A DNA stretch of 64,000 nucleotides, taken from NCBI RefSeq assembly GCF_900083545.1, contig NZ_LT559262.1, forward strand, positions 2,818,302-2,882,301, written 5' to 3'. Under the pieces are notes generated by a model, which was given only the letters and a program-made list of their open reading frames with translations, did no database searches and was not told the origin of the DNA. This DNA comes from Alistipes provencensis. Its GTDB lineage: Bacteria; Bacteroidota; Bacteroidia; Bacteroidales; Rikenellaceae. Made by a program: the position numbers and the translations under genes. Positions 54,520 through 63,504 of the stretch are shown here, one piece after another; position 1 is the first letter of the stretch; the number at the start of each line of letters is the position of its first letter.

Positions 54520-54561
54520 GGTATAACAGTTGCGGGGTCGGGATACTAAAAATCCCAGACC

Positions 54562-55764
54562 ATGAAAATCAAAACCGGAAAAGGTTCCATCCCGCTCGTC
54601 GTCCTGCTGGCCGTCTGGTCCGTGTCGGCCATCGCGTCGCTGCCCGGACTGGCCGTCTCCCCCATTCTGGGCGATTTGAACAAGGTGTTTCCCAAGGTCA
54701 CGGACCTCGAAATACAGATGCTCACGTCGCTGCCTTCGCTGCTGATAATCCCCTTCGTACTGCTTTCGGGAAAACTCTCCGAAGGCCGCGACAAACTGAC
54801 GATCCTGACCGTCGGGCTCTCGATCTTCTTCCTGAGCGGCGTGGCGTGTCTGTTCGCCCGCAGTATGACGTGGCTGATCGTCATCAGTTGTATCCTCGGC
54901 ATCGGAGCCGGGATGGTCATTCCCTTGTCCACGGGCCTCGTCGTCGATTATTTCACGGGCGACTACCGCGTCCGGCAGTTGGGTTACAGCTCGGCGATCA
55001 ACAACCTGACGCTCGTTGTGGCCACCGTGGTCACGGGCTATCTGGCCGATGTCGACTGGCATCTCCCCTTTCTGGTCTACACGCTGCCGGGCATCTCGCT
55101 GGCGCTCTCGTTCTTCCTCAAACGGCGGCGTTCGGAGCCCGAACCCGAGCAGAGCATCCAACTGCGTCACAAACGTATCGACCGCCGTAAGCTGGCGGGG
55201 CTGATGCTGTTCTATTTCTTCGCCACCTATGCCGTGCTGGCAGTGGCTTTCTACGCCTCGTTTCTCATCGACGACTACAAGATCGACAGCTCCTTTTCGG
55301 GGGTACTGATCTCGCTCTTCTTTCTGGCGATCATGCTCCCGGGGCTCTTTATCGACAAGATTATCGGCAGGTTGAAACAGAATGTCAACCTCGTGTCGCT
55401 GGGGCTGATCTGCGCGGGACTGCTGTGTGTCGGGATTTTCCGCGACCGGGCGATGCTCGCCGTCGGGGCCCTGCTCACGGGATTCGGCTACGGGGTGATA
55501 CAGCCCGTTATCTATGACAAGGCCGCGACCATCGCCCCGCCCCGCTCGGCGACCTTGGCGCTGTCGTTCGTCATGGCGATGAACTACCTCGCCGTGATGG
55601 TCTGCCCCTTTATCGTGGACCTGTTCCGGCATCTGTTCCACACCCGCAGCGATAGGTTCCCGTTCTTCTTCAACGCCGCGCTGGTGCTCGTCGTGGTCCT
55701 CGTCACTTGGCGCCGCCGCGAAAATTTCACATTGGGGCTCGATGAATCCTATTACAAAAGCTGA
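54562..55764 (+). CDS. MFS transporter
   Basis: The 400-residue protein has about 12 membrane segments. The loop after segment 2 reads GKLSEGRDKLTILTVG, the MFS signature (GxLaDrxGrkxxl type). A central loop (about 185-215; KRRRSEPEPEQSIQLRHKR) separates the two halves. The substrate cannot be inferred; such proteins in Bacteroidales often act as drug or sugar exporters. It stands between two surface lipoprotein genes. Confidence 0.9.
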   Translation: MKIKTGKGSIPLVVLLAVWSVSAIASLPGLAVSPILGDLNKVFPKVTDLEIQMLTSLPSLLIIPFVLLSGKLSEGRDKLTILTVGLSIFFLSGVACLFARSMTWLIVISCILGIGAGMVIPLSTGLVVDYFTGDYRVRQLGYSSAINNLTLVVATVVTGYLADVDWHLPFLVYTLPGISLALSFFLKRRRSEPEPEQSIQLRHKRIDRRKLAGLMLFYFFATYAVLAVAFYASFLIDDYKIDSSFSGVLISLFFLAIMLPGLFIDKIIGRLKQNVNLVSLGLICAGLLCVGIFRDRAMLAVGALLTGFGYGVIQPVIYDKAATIAPPRSATLALSFVMAMNYLAVMVCPFIVDLFRHLFHTRSDRFPFFFNAALVLVVVLVTWRRRENFTLGLDESYYKS

Positions 55765-55772
55765 CGGATTGC

Positions 55773-55802
55773 TTTGAAATGATATAAAAAGTTTTATTTT
55801 TG
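55773..55802 (+). promoter_or_regulatory. Promoter of the fimbrillin-like gene
   Basis: TTTG (55773-55776) and TATTTTTG (55795-55802) are 18 bases apart, close to the Bacteroidetes consensus. The gene ATG follows 34 bases later. Confidence 0.6.
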
Positions 55803-55836
55803 TACTGAAAAGTTGCAACCAAATAAAACTCTTTAT

Positions 55837-57141
55837 ATGATGAACCGAATTTTACTCGCGGCCGTTCTGGCTGTAAGTGCCGTCGTGTCCGGCTGTGCCG
55901 AAAAACAGGATGCGCATCCGTCCGTGAAAATTACGCCGACGATCAAAACCCGTGTGACGGGGCTCCATTTCGATACCGGGGATCAGATCGGGTTGACTAT
56001 TCTCAGAGGTACGGACCCTTATTTCACTAACCAACTGATGACCTACGAGGGTTCGGCCTTTTCGGGGTCGGGACTGCTGTGGTACAACGACCTGAATGAA
56101 ACCTCGACGCTCACGGCCTATTATCCCTACTCTTCGGCGGGTGTGCCTGCGGAATTTTCCGTGGCGCCGGACCAGCGCGGCGGATGCGCCTCCTCAGACC
56201 TGCTGGGTGCCGTGAAACGCAATGTGACGCCCGGCAGCGCCCCGGTGGGCATGATTTTCTACCACCTGATGTCGCAGCTTACCGTCATCATTACGAACAA
56301 TTCCGATGCGGCGGTCGCGTCCGTTTCCGTGGGCGGGCTCGTGCCGACGGCGACCGTGGACCTGACCGTTCCGACGGCCACGGCCAAGACGGACGCCGCT
56401 GCGGCGGAGGTCAAAGCCTTCGAGGTGACGCCCGACGCCGCCTACCGCGTCATCTTGGCGCCCCAACAGGCGGCGTTGACCGTCACGGTCGGGACGGCCG
56501 ACGGCAAGAGCCACAGCAAGACCATCGCTTCGGCGGAACTTCTGAGCGGCAAGCAGTACGACATGTCGGTCACGGTGACCAACATCGACATCTCCGTCTC
56601 GCTGAGCGGCGACGTCAGCGACTGGGGCGACGGCGGGTCGCTCGACGACGATGGCAACGATGCCGGGGAGCTGACTTACGAGGGCGACACCTACCCCACG
56701 GCGAAGATCGACGGGCGGGTGTGGATGGCCGAGAACCTGCGTTATGCGCCTGCGGGTGCAAGGCTGGAGACGGATATGTGGCACTCCGAGTTCGGGCTCT
56801 CTGCGGGGATGCTCTACAACTAGGCCACGGCAACGGGCGGCGCGGCGACCGGAGATGGCCCCATACAGGGCATCTGTCCCGCCGGATGGCCCCTCCCCCC
56901 CGTCGCAGAATTCGAGTCGCTGGCCGCGAGCGCCGAGCGTCCCGCCGATTTTCTCGACTACCCCGGATTCCGGAATGAATACGGTGCTTCCGGCGGTGAA
57001 AAAACCAAAGGATATCTGCTCGGCGGCGATCTCGCCGAAGAGGGGCGGGTTCGGGGCCTTCTCTACTCGACCGATTCGGCTCCGGCTATTAAGGATATGC
57101 CTGTCGAAAACTATTTTCCGCTCCGCTGCGTAAAGGATTGA
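55837..57141 (+). pseudogene. Fimbrillin-like/FISUMP lipoprotein gene interrupted by a TAG stop
   Basis: The first part (55837-56823) encodes a lipoprotein signal (SAVVSGC), a Mfa/fimbrillin-like region (YYPYSSAGVPAEFSV, LMSQLTVIITN) and the start of a FISUMP domain (IDGRVWMAENLRYAP). It stops at TAG (56821-56823) after GMLYN. The same frame continues to 57141 with ATATGGAATGDGPIQGICPAGW, LPPVAEFESL and the end YFPLRCVKD, a normal FISUMP C-terminus. Family members have Trp where the stop lies (LYNWATA), so a single TGG to TAG change explains it. The remaining frame is undamaged, which suggests a recent event. Confidence 0.82.
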
Positions 57142-57179
57142 AAACAGAAAGGGCCCGCCGAGGCGGGACCCTTCTGTTT
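57142..57179. terminator. Bidirectional terminator
   Basis: AAACAGAAAGGGCCCGCC pairs with GGCGGGACCCTTCTGTTT around GA. It serves the rightward fimbrillin-like gene and the leftward metY-metX-hom operon. Confidence 0.85.
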
Positions 57180-57185
57180 GCGTTT

Positions 57186-58394
57186 TTAGTCGCGGTTCAG
57201 GAAGAAGATCGGGATGTTGGCCAGGAAGACATCCTTGCCCGAGAGCTGCGACCGCTTTTCGAGCAGTTCGCTCAGCAGGATGTCGCCGATCACATAGTTG
57301 CTCTCCTCGCTGGTGAACTGCTCGTGGATTTTCGAGAAGTTCAGAATCTTCTGCACTTCGGTCTCCTTGTAGCGGGCATAGATTTTCAGCGTGATGTCGG
57401 TCGTGTAGTCGGGTTTCTCGATGTAATTCATCTTCTTGTACTCGTAGCGGTAGTTGTTCAGCCGCGCCATGATGTCGCTCAGGATCGACGAGGCCGTGGG
57501 CAGGCTTCCCGCGCCCTTGCCGAACATGAACTGGCGGTCGTAGCATTCGCCGCGGATCACCACGCCGTTGTACTCGTCGTCGACGCTGTAAATGTACTTG
57601 GCCGGCGTCACGAACTCCGGCATGACGAACATCGTGAAGTGCTTGTCGCTGACCTTCACCACCTGTGCCACCAGTTTGATCTTCACGTTCTTCTCGCGGG
57701 CATACTGAATATCCGAATCGTGGATCGTCGAGATGCCGTAGGTGAAGATGCGGTCCGGGGCGACGTAGGTTCCCAGAGCGTGCACCGTGATGATGACCAG
57801 TTTGAACAGCGAGTCGTAGCCTTCGATGTCGAACGAGGGGTCGCTCTCGGCGAAGCCCAGCGCCTGTGCCTGCGCCAGCGCGTTGGCATAGGAGTCCTTG
57901 TGGTCGAAGACGCGCGAGAGGATGTAGTTCGACGAGCCGTTCAGGATGCCTTTCACCTCCAGCAGCAGGTCGTTGTCGTAATACTCCTCGAGGTTGCGGA
58001 TCACGGGGATCGAGCCGCACGACGAGGCGTCGTAGAGCAGCGCCACGTTGCGGGTTTTCTGGATCTCGATCAGTTCCGGGAGGTTCCGGGCCAGCATCGT
58101 CTTGCTGCCCGACACGACCGGAATGCCCCGCAACAGGGCCCGTTTCACGATGTCGTAGGCCGCCCGGGCGTCGTCGATGACCTCGACGACCAAGTTGATG
58201 TTGGGGTTGTCGAGAATCTCGTCGACCGAGGTGGTGAAAAGCGACGGGTCGACGTCGATCTTCCGCGGCTTCTTGGGGTCGCGGACACAGATTTTCACGA
58301 TCTCGGCGTGGGCGTTCTTCGATTTTCGCACCACTTCGTAGATGCCCTGCCCGACGACGCCGAAGCCGAACAGTCCGATTTTGATTTTGCTCAT
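57186..58394 (-). CDS. hom: Homoserine dehydrogenase
   Basis: The 402-residue enzyme reduces aspartate semialdehyde to homoserine. It starts MSKIKIGLFGFGVVGQGIYE (GxGxxG at about 10-15). The catalytic region has KGILNGSSNYILS (about 150-162) and GFAESDPSFDIEGYDSLFKL (Lys and acidic residues). A short C-terminal ACT-like region (about 320-395) may be present. It is the last gene of the metY-metX-hom operon, 13 bases after metX, and supplies homoserine to MetX. Confidence 0.94.
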   Translation of the reverse strand: MSKIKIGLFGFGVVGQGIYEVVRKSKNAHAEIVKICVRDPKKPRKIDVDPSLFTTSVDEILDNPNINLVVEVIDDARAAYDIVKRALLRGIPVVSGSKTMLARNLPELIEIQKTRNVALLYDASSCGSIPVIRNLEEYYDNDLLLEVKGILNGSSNYILSRVFDHKDSYANALAQAQALGFAESDPSFDIEGYDSLFKLVIITVHALGTYVAPDRIFTYGISTIHDSDIQYAREKNVKIKLVAQVVKVSDKHFTMFVMPEFVTPAKYIYSVDDEYNGVVIRGECYDRQFMFGKGAGSLPTASSILSDIMARLNNYRYEYKKMNYIEKPDYTTDITLKIYARYKETEVQKILNFSKIHEQFTSEESNYVIGDILLSELLEKRSQLSGKDVFLANIPIFFLNRD

Positions 58395-58407
58395 AAAGTA
58401 TCTGGTT

Positions 58408-59421
58408 TTAGTTTTTCATAAACGGCAGCAGCAGGTCGTTCAGTTGCTCGTACTCCACGAGGAATCCGTCATGGCCGAACGGCGAGTCGATCTCATGGTA
58501 GGCGCTGCCGGGTATCATCGCGTGCAGGCGCCGCATTTCGGTCGGGGTGAAGATGATGTCGGTGGTGATGCCGACGACCAGCGTACGGGCTTTGATGCCA
58601 GCCAGTGCCCGCTCCAGCCCGCCCCGTCCGCGCCCTGCGTCGTGGGTGTCGAAGGCGTCGAGAATCGCGTAATAGGAATAGGCGTTGTAGCGGCGGCAGA
58701 GCTTTTCGCCCTGATACTGCTGGTAGGTGCTAGCCCGGTGTACCGCGGGGCGCTCCTCGCGGTCCTGCTGGGTGAGGTTGTAGCCCTCGGGACCGCGGTA
58801 GCTCAGCAGGCCGATGGCCCGGGCCGCGGCGAGACCCTTCATCCCCGCGTCGTCGCGCGGCTCCCCGAAAGTCGCGTCGGCCTCGATGGCCATGCGCTGG
58901 GTTTCGTCGATGGCGATGGCCCAAGGCGACGCTTTGGCGTCGGTGGCGATCAGCGCCAGCCGCTCGATCCGTTCGGGCTCCGTGACGGCCCATTCCACGG
59001 CCTGAAATCCCCCGACCGAGCTGCCCACCAGCGTTGCGATGCGGCCGATGCCGAGGGCGTCGGCCAGCAGCCGGTGCGCCCGGACGATGTCGCGGATGGT
59101 GAAGGGCGGAAAATCCTTGTACCACGGCTTTCCCGTCGCGGGATTGACGTGCAGCGGGCCTGTCGTGCCGTAGTGCGAACCGATGATGTTGGCGCAGACG
59201 ACGAAATGCCGCGCGGGGTCGAGGAAACGCCCCGTCTCGACCGTGTGGGGCCACCAGTCGGCGACGTCCGAATTGGCCGTCAGCGCGTGGCAGACCCACA
59301 CCACATTGTCCTTCGCGGCGTTCATCGTGCCGTAGGTGTGGTAGGCGATCCGCAGTTCCGGCAGCGTATGGCCCGTTTCCAGTTCGAACGGCCCGGGGGC
59401 TATGTATATCTGTGGTTCCAT
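58408..59421 (-). CDS. metX: Homoserine O-acetyltransferase
   Basis: The 337-residue alpha/beta hydrolase-fold enzyme acetylates homoserine with acetyl-CoA. Nucleophile Ser is in LVGSSVGGFQAVEW (about 128). The catalytic Asp and His are in the C-terminal blocks (TTDIIFTP and GHDGFLVE). Other MetX blocks are ANIIGSHYGTTGP and KASPWAIAIDETQRMAI. ATG 59421 shares one base with the metY stop (TGATGG), so translation may be coupled. The longer open frame upstream is a shadow of metY. Confidence 0.94.
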   Translation of the reverse strand: MEPQIYIAPGPFELETGHTLPELRIAYHTYGTMNAAKDNVVWVCHALTANSDVADWWPHTVETGRFLDPARHFVVCANIIGSHYGTTGPLHVNPATGKPWYKDFPPFTIRDIVRAHRLLADALGIGRIATLVGSSVGGFQAVEWAVTEPERIERLALIATDAKASPWAIAIDETQRMAIEADATFGEPRDDAGMKGLAAARAIGLLSYRGPEGYNLTQQDREERPAVHRASTYQQYQGEKLCRRYNAYSYYAILDAFDTHDAGRGRGGLERALAGIKARTLVVGITTDIIFTPTEMRRLHAMIPGSAYHEIDSPFGHDGFLVEYEQLNDLLLPFMKN

Positions 59422-60707
59422 CAGCCTATTTGCGCAAAAGCCTGTTCGAAATCCTCGATGATGTCGTCGGCATTCTCCAGTCCGAGCGAGATGCGCAGCA
59501 ATGTGGGCGTCACGCCCGCCGCCGCGAGGGCCTCGTCGCTGAGCTGCCGGTGGGTCGTCGATGCCGGGTGGGTCACGACGGTGATCGAGTCGCCGATCAT
59601 GACCATGTTGGCCGCCAGCCGGAGCGATTCGACGAAACGCACGGTGCTTTCGAGCGTGCCTTTCAGTTCGATGGAGAAGACCGCCGAGGAGCCGAAACGG
59701 TAGTATTTGCGGGCGTTTTCGTGGCTCGGGTGGGTGTCGAATCCCACATAGCTGACGCGCTCCACCTTGGGATGGCAGCGGCAGTATTCGGCCAGCTTGC
59801 GCGTCGATTCCACCTCGTGCTTCACGCGCAGCGAGAGGGTCTCGAGGCCGAGCATCATCAGGTAGGAGTCGAACGGCGAGGGAGCGCATCCCATGTCGCG
59901 CAGTCCGTCCACGCGGCATTTGACGATGAACGCCGCCGGACCGAACGCCTCGTGGAAATTCAGCCCGTGGTAGCCCTCCGAAGGACCGTCGATCTGCGGG
60001 AACTTGCCGTTCGCCCAGTTATAGGTGCCGCCGTCGACGATCACGCCGCCCAGTCCCGTGCCGTGGCCGTTGATCCATTTGGTCGCGGAGTCCACGACGA
60101 TGCTGGCACCCCACTCGAACGGATTGCAGAGGTAGCCCGCGGCGCCGAACGTGTTGTCGACGACCAGCGGCACGTCGCGCCGCCGGGCCAGCCTGCCCAA
60201 CTCCTCGAGGTCGGGCACGGCGCAGGAGGGGTTGCCCATGCTCTCAGCGTAGATGGCTTTGGTGCGTTCGTCGATCAGCGCTTCGAAGTCCTCGGGACGT
60301 TCGCCGGGAGCGATGCGGCAGTCGATACCGAGTCTGCGCAGCGTGATGCGGAACTGGTTGTAGGTGCCGCCGTAAAGGAACGGCGAAGCGACGATGTTGT
60401 CGCCCTCGGCGGCCAGCGAGAGCACGGTGACCAGAATGGCCGACATGCCCGACGACACGGCCAAAGCCCCTACGGCACCGTACAGTGCGGCTATGCGCTG
60501 TTCGTAGGCCGTCGTGGTGGGGTTTTGCAGGCGGGTGTAGATATTGCCCGCCTCGCTCAGCTCGAAGAGCTTGGCTGCCTGCTCGCAGCTTTTGAACCGG
60601 TAGGCCGCCGTGGGATAGATCGCCACGCCCCGGGCACCGGTCGCTTCGTCGGGTTGCAGGCCCGCATGAATCTGGAGGGTTTCGAATCGGTAATTTTTCG
60701 CTTCCAT
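59421..60707 (-). CDS. metY: O-acetylhomoserine sulfhydrylase
   Basis: The 428-residue PLP enzyme turns O-acetylhomoserine and sulfide into homocysteine. It starts MEAKNYRFETLQIHAGLQPD. The PLP Lys is in SATKWINGHG (about 211), with YTRLQNPTTTAYEQRIAAL (about 57) and SSGMSAILVTVL earlier. It is the first structural gene of the metY-metX-hom operon. The ATG lies about 32 bases after a terminator hairpin that is part of the leader described upstream, so expression probably depends on readthrough. Confidence 0.95.
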   Translation of the reverse strand: MEAKNYRFETLQIHAGLQPDEATGARGVAIYPTAAYRFKSCEQAAKLFELSEAGNIYTRLQNPTTTAYEQRIAALYGAVGALAVSSGMSAILVTVLSLAAEGDNIVASPFLYGGTYNQFRITLRRLGIDCRIAPGERPEDFEALIDERTKAIYAESMGNPSCAVPDLEELGRLARRRDVPLVVDNTFGAAGYLCNPFEWGASIVVDSATKWINGHGTGLGGVIVDGGTYNWANGKFPQIDGPSEGYHGLNFHEAFGPAAFIVKCRVDGLRDMGCAPSPFDSYLMMLGLETLSLRVKHEVESTRKLAEYCRCHPKVERVSYVGFDTHPSHENARKYYRFGSSAVFSIELKGTLESTVRFVESLRLAANMVMIGDSITVVTHPASTTHRQLSDEALAAAGVTPTLLRISLGLENADDIIEDFEQAFAQIG

Positions 60708-60738
60708 ATAGTATGCTGTTTGTTTAAAATTCGTTCAT

Positions 60739-60768
60739 AAAAAAATCCGACCTCAGAGAAGCCGGATT
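60739..60768 (-). terminator. Attenuator terminator in the metY leader
   Basis: On the minus strand AATCCGGCTTC pairs with GAGGTCGGATT around TCT (11 bp including G-U pairs) and is followed by seven T (60739-60745 on the plus strand are A). It lies between the leader ORF and metY, where an intrinsic terminator would stop all operon transcription. A competing stem can form: ACAC-AAT-CCGGC (60761-60772) with GCCGGGTGT (60795-60803), which overlaps the leader stop codon. Confidence 0.85.
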
Positions 60769-60792
60769 GTGTCAGTTCAGTGCATGATCGAG

Positions 60793-60888
60793 CTACACCC
60801 GGCGAGAACGGTTGCACATCATAGTATCCATCATCATACCGCGAAGCATTTCGCGGTCGTGGACGGTATATCTTCTCAGTGCATTCAT
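60793..60888 (-). CDS. Methionine-rich leader peptide of the metY operon
   Basis: The 31-codon ORF reads MNALRRYTVHDREMLRGMMM then DTMMCNRSRRV and stop TAG. Seven codons are Met, five of them in MMMDTMM (codons 18-24). It starts 18 bases or so after the expected start of transcription and ends 24 bases before the terminator hairpin's arm. A perfect hairpin ACCGCGAA-ATGC-TTCGCGGT (60838-60857) sits just before the Met cluster and could pause RNA polymerase. The arrangement predicts control by methionyl-tRNA supply. No other methionine control element is needed to explain the region. It is too short for standard gene finders. Confidence 0.75.
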   Translation of the reverse strand: MNALRRYTVHDREMLRGMMMDTMMCNRSRRV

Positions 60889-60912
60889 TTCGCTTGTATA
60901 ACTCTTACGGTG

Positions 60913-60920
60913 CAAATATA
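60913..60920 (-). promoter_or_regulatory. -7 box of the metY leader transcript
   Basis: TATATTTG on the minus strand lies 24 bases before the leader-peptide ATG. A weak TTTC-like -33 region lies in the expected position. Confidence 0.6.
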
Positions 60921-61008
60921 TAAAAAATTTTCGAAACAGGCGTTTTTCGGCGGGAATTTTGTTATTTCGCCGAAAGTGGGCTTTTTTGTGGTGTAAAATG
61001 AGCGGAAT

Positions 61009-61039
61009 TTTGTAGTTCCCGAATAATTGTGTATATTTG
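61009..61039 (+). promoter_or_regulatory. Promoter of the LruC lipoprotein gene
   Basis: TTTG (61009-61012), exactly 19 bases, then TATATTTG (61032-61039): a textbook Bacteroidetes promoter. The leader to the ATG at 61102 is about 55 bases. It diverges from the metY leader promoter; the spacer of about 90 bases is AT-rich and has no other recognisable element. Confidence 0.7.
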
Positions 61040-61101
61040 CACTGAAGACAGTACCTCCTATTGGGATATACGGGGGTATAATAGGGATTAAATTAGTGAC
61101 T

Positions 61102-63486
61102 ATGAGAAAAATCTATTTGCTGCTGGCGGCTGTGGCTCTGGCGGTATCTTCCTGTCAGAAAGATGCTGACGGCGGAGGCAAGACTCCGACCGAACCTGCC
61201 GGAACCATTCCGGCGGACTTCGATTGGAAAACAATTCAGGACGTATCAGTAACGGTTTCGGCTCCGGTTGTGGAAGGTGGGACTCCTGCTTATTCCGTAA
61301 TCAGGGTATACGCTTCGCCGATTTTATCGGAGAAGAATGTCGTAGCCAAGGGCGTTGCCACTGCTGCGGCTCCTTTCGGTACGGCGGTTTCGATTCCTGC
61401 CGGCACCCAAAATTTGTATGTGCAGACTACCCTGCCCGACGGGCGCAAGGCCGTGAAGATGGTCGGGGTCCGCAGTTCGGTCAACGTACCCGGAACTGCG
61501 ATGGCCGCCGCCGCGTCGCCGAAAGTCCGCCTTGCGGCGGTAACGACGATGGCTGCGAGTTCGATGCCGGAATATCCGGTGATAACCGAGCCCGATGCCG
61601 GATCGTTCGATCCGCAGGCCGTGATCTCCACCACCCCGTCGAAGAATTTCAACCTCGGGGCCAAGGAGTCGGAGTATGCGGCTGCCGCGTATTACATTCC
61701 CGCAGGCGCCGTGATCGACGGCAACATCAACCTGAACGGCAATTACGAACCGAACAAGCAGCCCGTGCTGTATGTCGCCGGCAAGCTCAACCTCGCGTCG
61801 CCCAACATCGGCTATGCGACGCTGGCGATCCTGCCGGGCGGCGAAGTGACGGTTTCGGGCAAACTGACCGCTCAGAACGTCGCCAAGGACTGGCCTGCGC
61901 TGTATGTATTCCCGGGCGGCAAACTCACGGCCGCCGAGGTGAACTTCTCCGGCAAGGCCGCCGTCAATCTGGGTACCGTCGAGGTCTCCGGAAAACTGGA
62001 CCTGAACAACGCCCTGAAGTTCTACAACGGTCCGGAAGCCGTGCTTACGGCCGCCAATTTCAAATATTCCAACTCGGGCGGCCTGTTCAACGACGGCAAG
62101 ATCACGGCCGATGAACTGGAATTCAATTCGACCGCGGCGTTCGAGAACTGCGAGAACGGTGAATTGACGGTGGGCTATGTGAAGTTCGCCAACAAGACGA
62201 CGAAGTTCTACCAGAAGGGCGCCGCCGCGATCGACGAGATGTATGTGATCGGCGAGGTTTACGTCAACTGCCATACCGCTGTAAATACGCTGAAGGTCGA
62301 AGGCGGCAGCATCTACATCGCTTCGGGCGCAGCCTTGGTGACCGAGACGGCCGATTTCAACAACGCCAAGGTCGAGTTCGCCGCGGGTTCGCTCTTCATC
62401 GCGCAGGACTTCAATCTGTCCGAGGGCGGCAAGAACACCTTTACCTCGAAAGCCGGGGAGACGGACATCGTGCCGGTGCTGCGCTTCGAGAAGTCGTCGT
62501 TCTACTCCAAGGGCAACGAGTACTGGAGTCAGGCCTACACGGCATTCTCCGGACGGATGGAGGTCGTGGACCCGCAGGCCGAGAACAAGTTCTATGTGGC
62601 CAAGTGCTTCACCGACGGAGCCTATCTGGCCCTTTCGCAACTGACGAACATTCCCAAAAGTGACTGCAACGGCGGCAAGGGACAGATTACGCCCGATCCG
62701 GAACCGGAACCCGATCCGTTCGAACTCGTCGAGGGGCAGGTTTTCACCTACTGCTTCGAGGACAACTGGCCGTGGTTCGGCGACTATGACATGAATGATG
62801 TCGTTATCGTGAGCCGTATTGACCGCACGCTTTCGAAGGACGGCGGCAAGGTCTCCGAACTGACGTTCAACTGGGAGCTGAGGGCTGCCGGAACCACCTA
62901 CGACATCGCTTTCGGGGTACAGATGGATCAGGTGGCGGGCACGAACGTCGCGTCGTCCGAGTCGTCGCACAAGGGCTTCGGCAAGGGACAGTTCGCCTCG
63001 CAGAACCCCGAGTCGGGCAAGAATGCCGTCATTCCGTTCTTCAACGATACGAAGGAGCTGCTGAGCACCTCGAACACATGGAAGGGGCAGTCTGCATCGC
63101 CGACCGTGAAGCACACGACGCGGGTCGTATTCTCGCAGCCGGTGGACGCCGCTGCCGTGAAGGATTCGGAGATGAACTTCTTCATCGCCGTGAAGTCGCG
63201 CACGAACGAGGTTCACATGCCGGGTTACGCGCCGACCGAGTCGGGCATCATCGGCAAGGGCTCGTTCCTGCCGTCGGACCCCTACAAGTTCTACATCGCA
63301 CAGGGCGACGAGGCCAAGTACAACTACCTGATGTGGGCGCTGATGATCCCCGGGGAGTTCCGCTACCCCGCCGAGACCAAAGACATCCGCACGGCCTACA
63401 AGTACTTTCTGGACTGGGCGGCGTCGAACGGCACGCAGCACACCGAGTGGTATCTCGAAGAGACCGATGCAAGCAAGATTTATTGA
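61102..63486 (+). CDS. LruC domain-containing surface lipoprotein
   Basis: The 794-residue protein starts MRKIYLLLAAVALAVSSC, a lipoprotein signal with lipobox Cys at 18. Residues about 190-530 are a repetitive beta-rich region with recurrent GKL, GGEV, GKIT units, suggesting a right-handed beta-helix. After a Pro/Glu linker (DPEPEPDP, about 533) comes the LruC domain: CFEDNWPWFGDYDMNDVVIVS (spread over about 552-572) with a DxDxN calcium-type loop, and a C-terminal part ending in ETDASKIY. It is probably a large surface-exposed protein. It diverges from metY. The function is unknown. Confidence 0.88.
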   Translation: MRKIYLLLAAVALAVSSCQKDADGGGKTPTEPAGTIPADFDWKTIQDVSVTVSAPVVEGGTPAYSVIRVYASPILSEKNVVAKGVATAAAPFGTAVSIPAGTQNLYVQTTLPDGRKAVKMVGVRSSVNVPGTAMAAAASPKVRLAAVTTMAASSMPEYPVITEPDAGSFDPQAVISTTPSKNFNLGAKESEYAAAAYYIPAGAVIDGNINLNGNYEPNKQPVLYVAGKLNLASPNIGYATLAILPGGEVTVSGKLTAQNVAKDWPALYVFPGGKLTAAEVNFSGKAAVNLGTVEVSGKLDLNNALKFYNGPEAVLTAANFKYSNSGGLFNDGKITADELEFNSTAAFENCENGELTVGYVKFANKTTKFYQKGAAAIDEMYVIGEVYVNCHTAVNTLKVEGGSIYIASGAALVTETADFNNAKVEFAAGSLFIAQDFNLSEGGKNTFTSKAGETDIVPVLRFEKSSFYSKGNEYWSQAYTAFSGRMEVVDPQAENKFYVAKCFTDGAYLALSQLTNIPKSDCNGGKGQITPDPEPEPDPFELVEGQVFTYCFEDNWPWFGDYDMNDVVIVSRIDRTLSKDGGKVSELTFNWELRAAGTTYDIAFGVQMDQVAGTNVASSESSHKGFGKGQFASQNPESGKNAVIPFFNDTKELLSTSNTWKGQSASPTVKHTTRVVFSQPVDAAAVKDSEMNFFIAVKSRTNEVHMPGYAPTESGIIGKGSFLPSDPYKFYIAQGDEAKYNYLMWALMIPGEFRYPAETKDIRTAYKYFLDWAASNGTQHTEWYLEETDASKIY

Positions 63487-63504
63487 TCTCACGATAGGAT
63501 GATA

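Noticed and set aside
56894..56901. C7 tract as the cause of the broken fimbrillin-like gene
   Set aside because: The reading frame is intact through the tract; the break is the upstream TAG.
60708..60920. SAM riboswitch upstream of metY
   Set aside because: I see no SAM-I, SAM-II or related core; the Met-rich ORF, antiterminator and terminator explain the leader better.
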